Part shown: piece after piece, positions 26,166 to 34,966 of the stretch
How positions within the stretch are numbered: position 1 is the first letter of the stretch
Layout of the letters: each line of letters starts with the position of its first letter
Source: Sphingobium sp. Cam5-1
GTDB lineage: Bacteria > Pseudomonadota > Alphaproteobacteria > Sphingomonadales > Sphingomonadaceae
Assembly: GCF_015693305.1 (NCBI RefSeq)
Contig: NZ_CP065139.1
Location: 737,501-801,500 of the forward strand
Length of the DNA stretch: 64,000 nucleotides
Direction: 5' to 3'
The notes under the pieces: generated by a model
What the model was told of the DNA's origin: nothing
Databases searched by the model: none
What the model saw: the letters and a program-made list of their open reading frames with translations, nothing else
Program-made: the position numbers and the translations under genes

Positions 26166-27596
26166 ATGCTGATGTCGGACTCCCCCTCGCTCTATGAGAA
26201 GCGCAAGGGCGTCTATCCCAAGGCGGTGGATGGCTTTTACCGGCGCCTCAAATGGGCGGTCATGGCGGTGACGCTTGCCATCTATTGGGGCACGCCCTGG
26301 CTGCGCTGGGATCGGGGGCCTTATGCGCCGGATCAGGCGGTGCTGGTCGATCTGGCGCACCGCCGCTTCTACATGTTCTCGATCGAGATCTGGCCGCATG
26401 AATTCTACTATGTGGCGGGCCTGCTCATCATGGCGGGGATCGGTCTGTTCCTCGTCACCTCGGCGGTGGGGCGGGCCTGGTGCGGCTATGCCTGCCCGCA
26501 GACGGTGTGGACCGACCTTTATCAGCATGTCGAGCGCTTCATCGATGGCGACCGCAATGCGCAACTGAAGCTGGCGAAAGCGCCATGGAGCGCTGCCAAG
26601 CTGGCCCGACGGCTTGCCAAATGGTCCGTCTGGCTGGCGATCGCATTCATTACCGGGGGCGCATGGATTTTCTATTTCGCCGACGCGCCGACTTTGCAGC
26701 AGCAGTTCTGGAGCGGCACGGCAGCGCCGGTCGCCTATGGGACGGTTGCGGTGCTGACCGCTACCACCTTCATCCTGGGCGGCTTCATGCGCGAGCAGGT
26801 GTGCATCTACATGTGCCCATGGCCGCGTATCCAGACCGCGATGCTGGATGAGAAATCGCTGGTCGTGACCTATAAGGATTGGCGTGGCGAGCAGCGCGGC
26901 AGCCTGAAGAAGGCGCAGGCGAATCCCGGCGACTATGGCGACTGTATCGATTGCAACCAGTGCGTCGCGGTCTGTCCCACCGGCATCGACATTCGGGAAG
27001 GCCCGCAGATCGGCTGCATCACCTGCGCGCTGTGCATCGACGCCTGCGACAAGGTGATGGCGCAGGTCGGACGGCCGCGCGGGCTGATCGATTATTGTAC
27101 CGAGGACGATGCCGAGGCAGAGAAGAAGGGCGCGGCGCCGCGGCCTGTGCTCAAGACGCTGCTGCGTGCGCGCACCATCGCCTATTTCACGGTCTGGGCC
27201 AGCATCGGCGCGGCGATGCTGTTCGCGTTGGGCGCGCGCACGCGGCTCGACATCAGCGCGCAGCAGGATCGCAATCCGATCTTCGTGCGCCTGTCCGACG
27301 GCGCAATCCGCAACAGCTATACGGTGAAGCTGCGGAACATGGAGGCGCGCCCGCGCGAGGTGGAGGTGCGCGTTACGGGTCTAGCCGACGCAAAGATCTG
27401 GACCGACGCCGGATCACGGGAAAAGGCGAGTGATGCGGTGCGCGCTGCCGTCGCTGCCGACAGCGTGACCAAGCTGCGCCTGTTCCTGACGATGCCCTCC
27501 GCAGGGCCAGCGCGGCAGGATTTCCGCTTCACCGTGCGCGCGCTGGACCGCGAAGGCGGCGGCGACAGCGAAGACGCTCGTTTCGAAAGGCCCTGA
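26166..27596 (+). CDS. ccoG: cbb3 oxidase accessory protein CcoG
   Basis: A 476-residue membrane protein with about five helices and an Fe-S domain carrying two [4Fe-4S] motifs, CIDCNQCVAVCP and CITCALCIDACD. Earlier, GRAWCGYACPQTVWTDLY and CIYMCPWPRIQTAM are CcoG hallmarks. CcoG reduces Cu(II) to Cu(I) for insertion into the oxidase. The start at 26166 has GGAGGAAGGGAG upstream; an earlier in-frame start lies within the repeat and is unlikely. Confidence 0.96.
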   Translation: MLMSDSPSLYEKRKGVYPKAVDGFYRRLKWAVMAVTLAIYWGTPWLRWDRGPYAPDQAVLVDLAHRRFYMFSIEIWPHEFYYVAGLLIMAGIGLFLVTSAVGRAWCGYACPQTVWTDLYQHVERFIDGDRNAQLKLAKAPWSAAKLARRLAKWSVWLAIAFITGGAWIFYFADAPTLQQQFWSGTAAPVAYGTVAVLTATTFILGGFMREQVCIYMCPWPRIQTAMLDEKSLVVTYKDWRGEQRGSLKKAQANPGDYGDCIDCNQCVAVCPTGIDIREGPQIGCITCALCIDACDKVMAQVGRPRGLIDYCTEDDAEAEKKGAAPRPVLKTLLRARTIAYFTVWASIGAAMLFALGARTRLDISAQQDRNPIFVRLSDGAIRNSYTVKLRNMEARPREVEVRVTGLADAKIWTDAGSREKASDAVRAAVAADSVTKLRLFLTMPSAGPARQDFRFTVRALDREGGGDSEDARFERP

Positions 27597-27598
27597 AC

Positions 27599-28045
27599 AT
27601 GAAACATGCCCGTCCCTTCACCGGCTGGCACATGACCGCGATACTCGTCGCGGGTTTTGCCGTCGTCATCGCCGTGAACATGGCTATGGCGACGATCGCC
27701 GTGCGATCCTTCGGCGGGACGGTGGTGGAGAATAGCTATGTCGCCAGCCAGAAGTTCAACGGCTGGCTGGCGCAGGCGCGCGCGCAGGAAAAGCTGGGCT
27801 GGCGCGACAGGGTGACGCTGGACCCCGCGCGCCATGTGCGGATGGAGCTGAACGTGCGGGGTGCGCAGATGAGCGCGGTGGCGCAACATCCGCTTGGGCG
27901 CGCGCCGGATATGGTGCTGCGCCTGCATGAGGCCGCGCCCGGACTTTATGTGAGCGATCGCGCCTTGCCCGCAGGGCGGTGGCAGCTGCGCTTCGACATT
28001 CGCCATGGGGGCGGAGAAGAACATTTGCTGCGGGAGATCGACTGA
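27599..28045 (+). CDS. ccoH: FixH-family cbb3 assembly protein
   Basis: A 148-residue protein with an N-terminal membrane helix (GWHMTAILVAGFAVVIAVNMAMA) and periplasmic FixH domain including VVENSYVASQKFNGWLAQARAQEKLGW. FixH/CcoH is needed for cbb3 maturation and associates with the copper ATPase CcoI. It begins 2 nt after ccoG and overlaps ccoI by one base (TGATG). Confidence 0.93.
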   Translation: MKHARPFTGWHMTAILVAGFAVVIAVNMAMATIAVRSFGGTVVENSYVASQKFNGWLAQARAQEKLGWRDRVTLDPARHVRMELNVRGAQMSAVAQHPLGRAPDMVLRLHEAAPGLYVSDRALPAGRWQLRFDIRHGGGEEHLLREID

Positions 28046-30177
28046 TGGCCAGCCAGCCTGTTCTCAATGAGGAAGCCTCGGCTGACGCAAAGGAAAGCCT
28101 GTTTGCGGTGCCGGGCATTCATTGTGCGGGGTGCATCTCGAAGATCGAGAATGGCCTGCCGCTGACGCCCGGCATCCGTGCCGCGCGCGTCAATATGAGC
28201 GCTAAGCGGGTTGCGATCAGCCATGATCCCGCGTTGACGCCGCCGGAGTTGAAGGCGGCAATCGTCGCGCTGGGGTTCGACGCGGAGCCACTTGCCGATC
28301 CGGGGCAAGACATCGCGGCGGCAGAGAGCAAGGCGCTGGTGCGCGCGCTTGCCGTGGCAGGATTCGCGGCGATGAACATCATGCTGTTGTCGGTGTCGAT
28401 CTGGTCAGGGGCGGAAGGGGCCACGCGGACGATGTTCCACTGGCTGTCGGCGCTGATTGCTTTGCCGACCGTCGCTTATGCCGGCCAGCCATTCTTCCGT
28501 TCCGCCTGGGCTGCGCTCAGGCAGCGGCGGACCAACATGGACGTGCCGATCAGTATCGGCGTGCTGCTGACGACTGCGATGAGCCTGTTCGAGACCGTCA
28601 GTGGCGGTGAACATGCCTGGTTCGACGGAGCGGTGATGCTGCTGTTCTTCCTGCTCGCGGGGCGCTGCCTGGACAGCATGATGCGGGGGCGGGCGCGGGC
28701 CGGGGTAGCTGCGTTGCTCAAGCAGACGGCGCCGGGCGCGCTGGTGCTGGGCGAAGGCGGCCGCAGCCAGTGGACGGCGGCGAGCACGCTGCGTCCGGGC
28801 ATGCGGATGCTGGTTGCGGCGGGCGAAAGGCTGGCCGCCGATGGCCGGGTCGTTGAAGGAGAAAGCGGCATCGACCTCGCTTTCCTGACCGGCGAAAGCG
28901 CGCCGGTTCGCGTGCGCGCTGGCGATGCCGTGCAGGCCGGGGCGATGAATGTCGAAGGGCCGATCACTGTGGAGGTGACGGGGGCCGGGGCCGATACGGT
29001 CATCGCCGACATCGCCCGCCTGATGGAGGAAGCGGGGCAGGGCAAGTCCCTTTATGTCCAGATCGCCGATCGTGCCGCGCGCTATTACGCGCCTTGCGTC
29101 CATCTGCTTGCAGCGCTGTCTTTCGCAGGGTGGATGATCGCGGGGGCGGGCGCGCATCAGGCGCTGCTGATAGCGGTGGCCGTGCTGCTCATCACCTGCC
29201 CCTGCGCGCTCGGCCTTGCGGTCCCGGCGGCGCAGATCGTTGCATGCGGCTCGCTGATGCGGCGCGGCGTGCTGGTGAAGGACGGGTCGGCGCTGGAGCG
29301 GCTGGCGGAAGTGAGCGAAGCGCTGTTTGACAAGACCGGCACGCTGACTTTGGGCCGCCCGGTGCCGCAGGGGCTGGAGCGATTAGGTGCTGACGACCAG
29401 TCGATCCTGCTGGCGCTGGCAAGGGTCTCTCGCCATCCGTTGAGCGCCGCGCTGCGACAGGCGCTGGAGGCTCGGCAAGTCGCCCCCGCGTCCCTCGACC
29501 ATATCCGCGAAATTCCGGGTGAGGGCATATTCGCCGATCATGGCGGCGTGGCGGTGTCGCTGGCCCGGCCACGAAGCGTCGTCAGCCTGTTCGGCCTTGC
29601 GAGCGAATATCGGTTCGGCGAGCGTTCGGTGTTGCTGCACTTTTCCGACGCCCTGCGCCCGGATGCGGCGGAAACGCTGAGCGAGATGCGCTCTATGGGC
29701 CTCAAGACGTTGATCGCCAGCGGGGATCGCCCCGAAGCTCTGGAGGAGATCGCGCGTGCGACCGGCACGACGGCGATCGGCCATCTGCGTCCCGCAGACA
29801 AGTTGGCGCTCGTCGGGCGGTTACAGGCGCGCGGCGAGAAGGTGTTGATGGTGGGCGACGGGCTGAATGACGGCCCGGCGCTGGCGGCGGGTCATGCCAG
29901 CATGGCCCCGGCTTCCGCTAGCGACGCGAGCCAGCTGACGGCGGATGCGGTGTTCCTGGGCGACAGGCTGGCACCGGTGGCGCTGACAGTTCGTGCGGCG
30001 CGTAGGACGATTGCCGTGGTGAAGCAGAATTTCGCGCTGGCCATCGGCTATAATGTGCTGGCCGTGCCGCTGGCCGTGGCGGGGAAGGTCACGCCGTTGG
30101 TGGCCGCAGTCGCCATGTCGACATCCTCGCTGATCGTGATCGCCAATGCCTTGCGTTTGAAGGGAGCCGCGAAATGA
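28045..30177 (+). CDS. ccoI: Copper-translocating P1B-type ATPase CcoI
   Basis: A 710-residue copper exporter that supplies the cbb3 CuB site. It has an N-terminal heavy-metal domain with HCAGC (about residue 25), membrane motif CPCALGLAVPAA, phosphorylation site DKTGTLT, SRHPLSAAL containing the HP locus, and GDGLNDGPAL. The start at 28045 overlaps the ccoH stop. Translational coupling and gene order ccoGHIS are canonical. Confidence 0.96.
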   Translation: MASQPVLNEEASADAKESLFAVPGIHCAGCISKIENGLPLTPGIRAARVNMSAKRVAISHDPALTPPELKAAIVALGFDAEPLADPGQDIAAAESKALVRALAVAGFAAMNIMLLSVSIWSGAEGATRTMFHWLSALIALPTVAYAGQPFFRSAWAALRQRRTNMDVPISIGVLLTTAMSLFETVSGGEHAWFDGAVMLLFFLLAGRCLDSMMRGRARAGVAALLKQTAPGALVLGEGGRSQWTAASTLRPGMRMLVAAGERLAADGRVVEGESGIDLAFLTGESAPVRVRAGDAVQAGAMNVEGPITVEVTGAGADTVIADIARLMEEAGQGKSLYVQIADRAARYYAPCVHLLAALSFAGWMIAGAGAHQALLIAVAVLLITCPCALGLAVPAAQIVACGSLMRRGVLVKDGSALERLAEVSEALFDKTGTLTLGRPVPQGLERLGADDQSILLALARVSRHPLSAALRQALEARQVAPASLDHIREIPGEGIFADHGGVAVSLARPRSVVSLFGLASEYRFGERSVLLHFSDALRPDAAETLSEMRSMGLKTLIASGDRPEALEEIARATGTTAIGHLRPADKLALVGRLQARGEKVLMVGDGLNDGPALAAGHASMAPASASDASQLTADAVFLGDRLAPVALTVRAARRTIAVVKQNFALAIGYNVLAVPLAVAGKVTPLVAAVAMSTSSLIVIANALRLKGAAK

Positions 30178-30314
30178 CTGGCCTTGGATTGTTGATCCCG
30201 ATCGCGTTGTTCCTTGGACTGCTGGGCCTTGCCGCCTTTTTCTGGGCGCTGCGCAATGGGCAGTTCGATGACAGCGAAGGCGCGGCGGCGCGGATATTGA
30301 TCGACGAGGATTGA
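30174..30314 (+). CDS. ccoS: cbb3 oxidase assembly peptide CcoS
   Basis: A 46-residue peptide with a single membrane helix (LLIPIALFLGLLGLAAFFWALRNGQFDD is the core, shown here only as pieces: IALFLGLLGLAAFFWAL and NGQFDD). The short periplasmic or cytoplasmic acidic tail is typical. CcoS is required for cofactor insertion into CcoN. Its ATG overlaps the ccoI stop. Confidence 0.93.
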   Translation: MTGLGLLIPIALFLGLLGLAAFFWALRNGQFDDSEGAAARILIDED

Positions 30315-30377
30315 GGGCGGGGTGCGTTGGGGCCTTATCAGCCTGTCCTCAAACGACGGCTTATAAGTTCGCTTTCC

Positions 30378-30461
30378 GTCACCCGGACTTGATCCGGGGT
30401 CCCGCTATCTTCGGAAACTTCGCAGAGACGGAGCGGGATCCCGGATCAAGTCCGGGATGAC
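30378..30461. repeat. Long inverted repeat after ccoS
   Basis: Arms at 30378-30406 (CGTCACCCGGACTTGATCC...) and 30432-30461 (...CAAGTCCGGGATGAC) form a long stem. Same family as the 26061 element; the two copies flank ccoGHIS. Confidence 0.85.
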
Positions 30462-30496
30462 AAGCCCTTGAACATGGCGGGTGTGACAAAGGAGCC

Positions 30497-30526
30497 CGAT
30501 CCGAGTGGATCGAGCCCCCCCTTTTT
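30497..30526. terminator. Hairpin with T-tract after ccoGHIS
   Basis: CGATCC-GAGT-GGATCG (30497-30512) is followed by a C-run and five T at 30522-30526. It may end the cco transcript; the convergent Baeyer-Villiger gene ends at 30543. Confidence 0.4.
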
Positions 30527-30542
30527 CTGTCTTTAGCGAAAA

Positions 30543-32486
30543 TCAGGAAATGACCATTGCCTCCGCATCAGGATTGCGGGTCCAGTTCCAATATTCGGCG
30601 AGCTTGAACGGGCAGGACACATAGTTGCGGCCCTTGCTGTTCAAATAATAGCTTTTGGCCTTGGGGTGGGTCCAGACCATTTGCTTCATCTGCTCGTCGA
30701 CCTTTTCGTTCCAGTCGATATAGGCCTGCTCGGTCGGCTCGATCGCCTTGCCGCCAGCGGCCACGATCCTGTCGAGCGCTTCAACAATATAGTGGATCTG
30801 CGCTTCCAACACCATGTTGACGCCCGCCGCATGATTGGGCGCGCTGTTCGGCCCGAGCGTCATGAAGAAGTTGGGATAGGCGGGAGCCATCACGCCCAGA
30901 TAGGCGCGCGCCTCATCCTTGCCCCAGGCCGCCGCCAGATCGCAGCCGCCCCGGCCATAGACCTTGAGCGGGCCGAGTGCAGGGGCGAGTTCAAAGCCGG
31001 TGGCCAGCGCGATCACATCGACTTCGTAGCGCTTGCCGCTCCTGGTGACGATCGCATGCTCTTCGACATGGTCGATGGGGTCGGTTTCCAGCGTAACATT
31101 GGGCTTCAGCAATGTGTCGAGCCAGCCGCCATCGGCGTCCAGAACGATGCGCTTGCCAAAGATCGGATAGTCGGGAACGACCTTTTCGATAAGGTCGGGA
31201 CGGCCCGCCAGCTTGCGATGGATATATTGCAGCGCATAGCTGCGCGCGCCGTCATTCTGGGCAGAGATGGAGACGTCCTGGTTGGGCCAGTTCGGGTCTC
31301 TCTTCACATTGCCGTAGAGGCCATCGCCGGTGAACCAGTAAACGCGGAAGCGGAACCATTCCTTGTAATGGGGAATGTTGCGCAGCGCGAAGCGGATATT
31401 GTCATTCACCGGGGCGGTGATTTCCGGGTTATTGAGCACCCAATGTTTGGACCGCTGAAAGATGACGAGGCTGGAAACCTTGTCAGCGATCGCGGGGGCG
31501 AGCTGGGCAGCGCTGGCACCCGTGCCGATCACCGCCACGCGCTTCCCGGTAAGGTCGATGTCCGGGTCCCACCCGGCGGTGTGCATCTTGGTGCCCTTGA
31601 AGCTGTCCAGACCGGGGATATTGGGGAAGGACCAGCGGTTCAGAACGCCGTGGGCGAGCAGGACCGCATTGACCACTTCCACTCGTTCGGCGCCAGTCTT
31701 CACATCCTGCAAGGTGACGTGCCAGTTGCTGTCCGCATCGCTCCAGCGGGCAGCGAGCACCTTCGTCCCGAACTGGACATGATCGCGGATGCCGTATTTG
31801 TCGGCGACGCCGGTCAGATAGCTGTGAATCTCCGGCCCCTTGGGGTGGTAGCTGCTCCAGTCAGGGTTCAGCTCAAAGGAATAGGAGTAGAAGTGGCTGG
31901 GCGTATCGACGCCGACGCCGGGATAGCGGTTTTCCAGCCATGTGCCGCCAAGGTCAGGGTTCTTCTCGATGATCGTATAGTCATAGCCCGCCTCGCCCAG
32001 CTTGATGCCCGCCGCAATGCCGGTCATGCCGCCGCCGATCACCAGCACGCGGAAGTCGGCGGGCGGATGGATGCGGCCGGGCATGTCCTTGCGCGGCACC
32101 GGGCGTTCAAAGCCCATCTGGTCGTAAAGCACCGGCATGATGGCGGGATCGACATCCTCACCGACGCTGACGCCCATCATCCGGCGGAGCAGTTCAGGAT
32201 CGATCGGGCGTTCCACCGGCGGCGTCGGGTTGGTCAACAGCGTGAAGAGGCGATCCCGCAGATCCTGCGCCATTTCATCCGGGACATTCGACGGCGCTTC
32301 TGCCGTGTAAATGCCGGTCAGGTAGGGCGCGAAACTGTCCAGATATTCGCGGTCCTGCGCATAGGTCGTGTAAACCATCAGCAGGCTAGGCAGGTTTGCG
32401 TCCTGCAACGCCCTGCGAAGTCCATCGTGGTCAGCGATAGGCAGGGGGCATGTGGTCGCCGGATATGGCTGGCTATGCGCGTTCAT
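30543..32486 (-). CDS. Baeyer-Villiger flavin monooxygenase (HAPMO-like)
   Basis: A 647-residue class B flavoprotein monooxygenase that would insert oxygen next to a ketone using FAD, NADPH and O2. The FAD motif is VIGGGMTGIAAG, the BVMO fingerprint is FKGTKMHTAGWD (F-X-G-X3-H-X3-W), and the NADPH motif is VAVIGTGASAAQ. An N-terminal extension of about 130 residues is typical of the 4-hydroxyacetophenone monooxygenase branch, which also includes steroid-active enzymes. The ATG at 32486 follows GAGAGGAG; an upstream in-frame start is less good. It is transcribed separately from the other oxygenases, with a FixJ-like site and an FNR box upstream. Substrate unknown. Confidence 0.9.
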   Translation of the reverse strand: MNAHSQPYPATTCPLPIADHDGLRRALQDANLPSLLMVYTTYAQDREYLDSFAPYLTGIYTAEAPSNVPDEMAQDLRDRLFTLLTNPTPPVERPIDPELLRRMMGVSVGEDVDPAIMPVLYDQMGFERPVPRKDMPGRIHPPADFRVLVIGGGMTGIAAGIKLGEAGYDYTIIEKNPDLGGTWLENRYPGVGVDTPSHFYSYSFELNPDWSSYHPKGPEIHSYLTGVADKYGIRDHVQFGTKVLAARWSDADSNWHVTLQDVKTGAERVEVVNAVLLAHGVLNRWSFPNIPGLDSFKGTKMHTAGWDPDIDLTGKRVAVIGTGASAAQLAPAIADKVSSLVIFQRSKHWVLNNPEITAPVNDNIRFALRNIPHYKEWFRFRVYWFTGDGLYGNVKRDPNWPNQDVSISAQNDGARSYALQYIHRKLAGRPDLIEKVVPDYPIFGKRIVLDADGGWLDTLLKPNVTLETDPIDHVEEHAIVTRSGKRYEVDVIALATGFELAPALGPLKVYGRGGCDLAAAWGKDEARAYLGVMAPAYPNFFMTLGPNSAPNHAAGVNMVLEAQIHYIVEALDRIVAAGGKAIEPTEQAYIDWNEKVDEQMKQMVWTHPKAKSYYLNSKGRNYVSCPFKLAEYWNWTRNPDAEAMVIS

Positions 32487-32539
32487 CTTCGCTCCTCTCT
32501 TGGGTTGCACCGCGGCAGAAAAGGCGGCGCCCTCGATAA

Positions 32540-32555
32540 GTGAGTATATACTTAC
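32540..32555 (-). promoter_or_regulatory. FixJ-like site upstream of the Baeyer-Villiger gene
   Basis: On the minus strand, GTAAGTATATACTCAC lies 54-69 bp before the start codon. It matches most positions of the CTAMGTATNTTYCC motif and is also an imperfect 16-bp palindrome, so another dimeric regulator is possible. Confidence 0.4.
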
Positions 32556-32569
32556 AATGCCCGAACAAA

Positions 32570-32583
32570 TTGACGTGCGTCAA
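32570..32583. promoter_or_regulatory. FNR box upstream of the Baeyer-Villiger gene
   Basis: TTGACGTGCGTCAA is a perfect TTGAC-N4-GTCAA palindrome, 84-97 bp upstream of the minus-strand start at 32486. Confidence 0.7.
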
Positions 32584-32658
32584 AATTGGGAAGTGCATAT
32601 GGAAGCAGCGGAGCAGCCCGAGGGAAGCTCCGCCGTCGATCCCTCAACTACGGGATGT

Positions 32659-33738
32659 TCAAGCGGCGGCCTTGCTTCCGCGAAGGTCCACTGTGGTATG
32701 GACGCCGTTAACCCGCTTCTGAAATTCACCCGCACGGGCGCGTGGGTTGTAGAATTGCCGATACCATAGCCGTCCCTTGTTAAACGGCCCGTCGTCCGGG
32801 ACTTGCAGGATATTGATCGCCGCTTCCTTATATTTCCATAGCTCGAAATCCTGTGAGAAGGCGGCGAGTCCGGCTTCATGATAGGCGCGGGCGACGGCGC
32901 GATCTTCCTCCGTCGCCTCGCCATTCGCGGCGGTCTGCGCCATGACCGCGAACCAGACGCGAACCTCGCCATCCTCGACCGGCGTGTTGCAGATCATCAT
33001 GAGCGAGGGATGCTTGCCCTCCATGCGGGACAGCAGGATGCCCGGCCCGGTGTACCAGGTGTCGGTTTCCAGCATCGCGCTGCCATCCACCAACGTACGA
33101 TGGCCCGATGCAAAGCGCTGGCGCATGATGGGACCGTCAAATTCATTTTCGAAAAACACATTGCCCGACGATCCATGGACCGGCGCGAAATGCGCATAGT
33201 CAGTCATGTTGTCGAGGATTTCCTGCGGGTGGATCGGCAATGTGCCCAGATGATCCACCTGCCAGCGGACCCATCCTTCGCCGATGCGGTCCCATTCGGC
33301 GAAGTCCGGCAGGTCATAGTCGGGTTCGCCCCCTTCCATGTCGTGCCACATCCAGATGCAGCCCGCCTTTTCCACGACCTTGTGCGACTTGATGCAGGCG
33401 GCTTTTGGTATGTTGCGCGTCGAATAGGGGATGTCGTCGCACTGGCCCTCCGACGTGAAGCGCCAGCCATGGGCGGGGCAGCGAATGGAATCCCCCTCTA
33501 CCTGATTGCCGTCGCGCACGACATAGGATGTGCTGTTGCGCGCGATGTTGACGCGCATGTGCGGGCAATAGGCGTTGAGCAAAACGACGCGCCCGCTCTT
33601 GCCGCGATAAAGTGCCATGTCCTGCCCGAAGAAGCGGACGGGTTGCGGTTGCTGCGTCACCTCATCGGCGATTGCCACCATGAACCATCCACGGGGGAAG
33701 GTCAGTTCGCCCAGGCCATATTCGGCTGTCTTTGCCAT
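32659..33738 (-). CDS. KshA-like Rieske oxygenase
   Basis: A 359-residue Rieske non-haem iron oxygenase. The [2Fe-2S] ligands are C58-X-H60 and C87-X2-H90 (NAYCPHMR, CPAHGWRF); the mononuclear iron uses H183 and H188 (DNMTDYAHFAPVHG) and probably the Asp in SQDFELW, with D180 as bridge. The region GQCDDIPYSTRNIPK and VVEKAGCIWMWHDMEG resembles 3-ketosteroid 9-alpha-hydroxylase KshA. It needs a reductase, none of which is seen nearby. It is the last gene of a three-gene operon after HsaC-like and HsaA-like genes. Steroid or other polycyclic substrates are plausible but not shown. Confidence 0.87.
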   Translation of the reverse strand: MAKTAEYGLGELTFPRGWFMVAIADEVTQQPQPVRFFGQDMALYRGKSGRVVLLNAYCPHMRVNIARNSTSYVVRDGNQVEGDSIRCPAHGWRFTSEGQCDDIPYSTRNIPKAACIKSHKVVEKAGCIWMWHDMEGGEPDYDLPDFAEWDRIGEGWVRWQVDHLGTLPIHPQEILDNMTDYAHFAPVHGSSGNVFFENEFDGPIMRQRFASGHRTLVDGSAMLETDTWYTGPGILLSRMEGKHPSLMMICNTPVEDGEVRVWFAVMAQTAANGEATEEDRAVARAYHEAGLAAFSQDFELWKYKEAAINILQVPDDGPFNKGRLWYRQFYNPRARAGEFQKRVNGVHTTVDLRGSKAAA

Positions 33739-33755
33739 GATCTGCCCCCTTCCTC

Positions 33756-34949
33756 TTAAATGAAGCTGTCGCTGTTGGGTGCGCCCAGCAGGACGCCGCC
33801 GAAGTTGCGGCCGACCACGCCCGGATTGTTCGCCACATGCGCACGTCCGGCATGAATGTCGCAGAAGGCGCGGGCGATCGGGTTGCCGCGATAAATGGCT
33901 TCCGCGCCGCTGGCCGCGAAGATGCGGGCGATCAGCGCGCAGCAGCGGCCGGAAATCTGCGCCGACTGGAACCGATAGTGCAGCCGGGTTTCCAGATCCG
34001 CCTGCTCCCCTGCGCGCGCCTTTTCGGTCAGATGCTCGAAGTTGCGGAACAGGATGGTCTTCATCTCGTCGATCGCAACGTGGGTTTCGGCGATCACCAT
34101 CTGCACATCGGGGTCGGCCGACGCGCTCGCCCCGCTATTGGCGCTCCTGCGCTTGGCGCCCTTTTCGATGAAGCTATCCAGCGCACCCTGAAGAGCCCCG
34201 ATGGACGAGGAAGATACAGCCCGCACGAACACCTGCCCGAACGGCAGCTTGTAAAGCGGCGCGGGATTGACCTTTGCGCCCGGATTGGTGGCGGCAAAAC
34301 CATCCTTTGATCGATGCGTGCGGTAGGCGGGGACATAGGCGTCCTCCACCGTCACATCATGGCTGCCCGTGCCGCCAAGCCCGATCGTGTCCCAGATCGG
34401 CAGTATCTTGAAATCGGCCCGAGGGACCAGGAATGTCCAGAAGTCCGGCTCGCCCGTCTCCGGATCATTGACCAGGCCGCCCAGAAACGCCCAATCGCAA
34501 TGATCGACGCCGCTGGAAAAGCCCCAGCGGCCGCTGATCCGGTAGCCGCCTTCGATCGGCGTCACCTGCGCGCGCGGCATGTAGGAAGAGGAGATGAGGG
34601 TTGCTTCATCCTTGCCCCACACATCCTCCTGCGCCTTGGCGTCGAACAGGGCGAGCTGCCAGTTATGCACGGCGACGACGCCCAGCACCCAGGCGGAGGA
34701 CATGCAGCCTTCGGCGAGCTTCATCTGCACCGCGTAGAATGTTTCGATGTCCATCTCATATCCGCCATGGCGGCGGGGCTGGAGTATCTTGAAAAAGCCC
34801 GCTTCCTGAAAATCGCGGATGGTCTTGTCCGGCACCTTGTTGCCCGCTTCGCAGGCGTTGGCCCGTTCGCGCAGCACCGGCACGAGCGCCGCCGCCCGAT
34901 CGACAAGATCGGCCATGGCGGGCGCGGTGGTCGCGTTGGCAAGCGTCAT
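33756..34949 (-). CDS. HsaA-like flavin-dependent monooxygenase (acyl-CoA dehydrogenase fold)
   Basis: A 397-residue protein of the acyl-CoA-dehydrogenase fold, closest in pattern to HsaA/HpaH-type two-component hydroxylases: LQPRRHGGYEMDIETFY, GCMSSAWVLGVVAVHNWQ, GYRISGRWGFSSGVDHCDW and the final NPGVVGRNFGGVLLG. HsaA hydroxylates the phenolic secosteroid 3-HSA to a catechol, using reduced flavin from HsaB. The next upstream gene encodes a catechol extradiol dioxygenase, exactly the enzyme needed next. No HsaB reductase is present in the window. AAGGAGAG precedes the ATG. Confidence 0.86.
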   Translation of the reverse strand: MTLANATTAPAMADLVDRAAALVPVLRERANACEAGNKVPDKTIRDFQEAGFFKILQPRRHGGYEMDIETFYAVQMKLAEGCMSSAWVLGVVAVHNWQLALFDAKAQEDVWGKDEATLISSSYMPRAQVTPIEGGYRISGRWGFSSGVDHCDWAFLGGLVNDPETGEPDFWTFLVPRADFKILPIWDTIGLGGTGSHDVTVEDAYVPAYRTHRSKDGFAATNPGAKVNPAPLYKLPFGQVFVRAVSSSSIGALQGALDSFIEKGAKRRSANSGASASADPDVQMVIAETHVAIDEMKTILFRNFEHLTEKARAGEQADLETRLHYRFQSAQISGRCCALIARIFAASGAEAIYRGNPIARAFCDIHAGRAHVANNPGVVGRNFGGVLLGAPNSDSFI

Positions 34950-34966
34950 ATTCCCTCTCCTTATGA

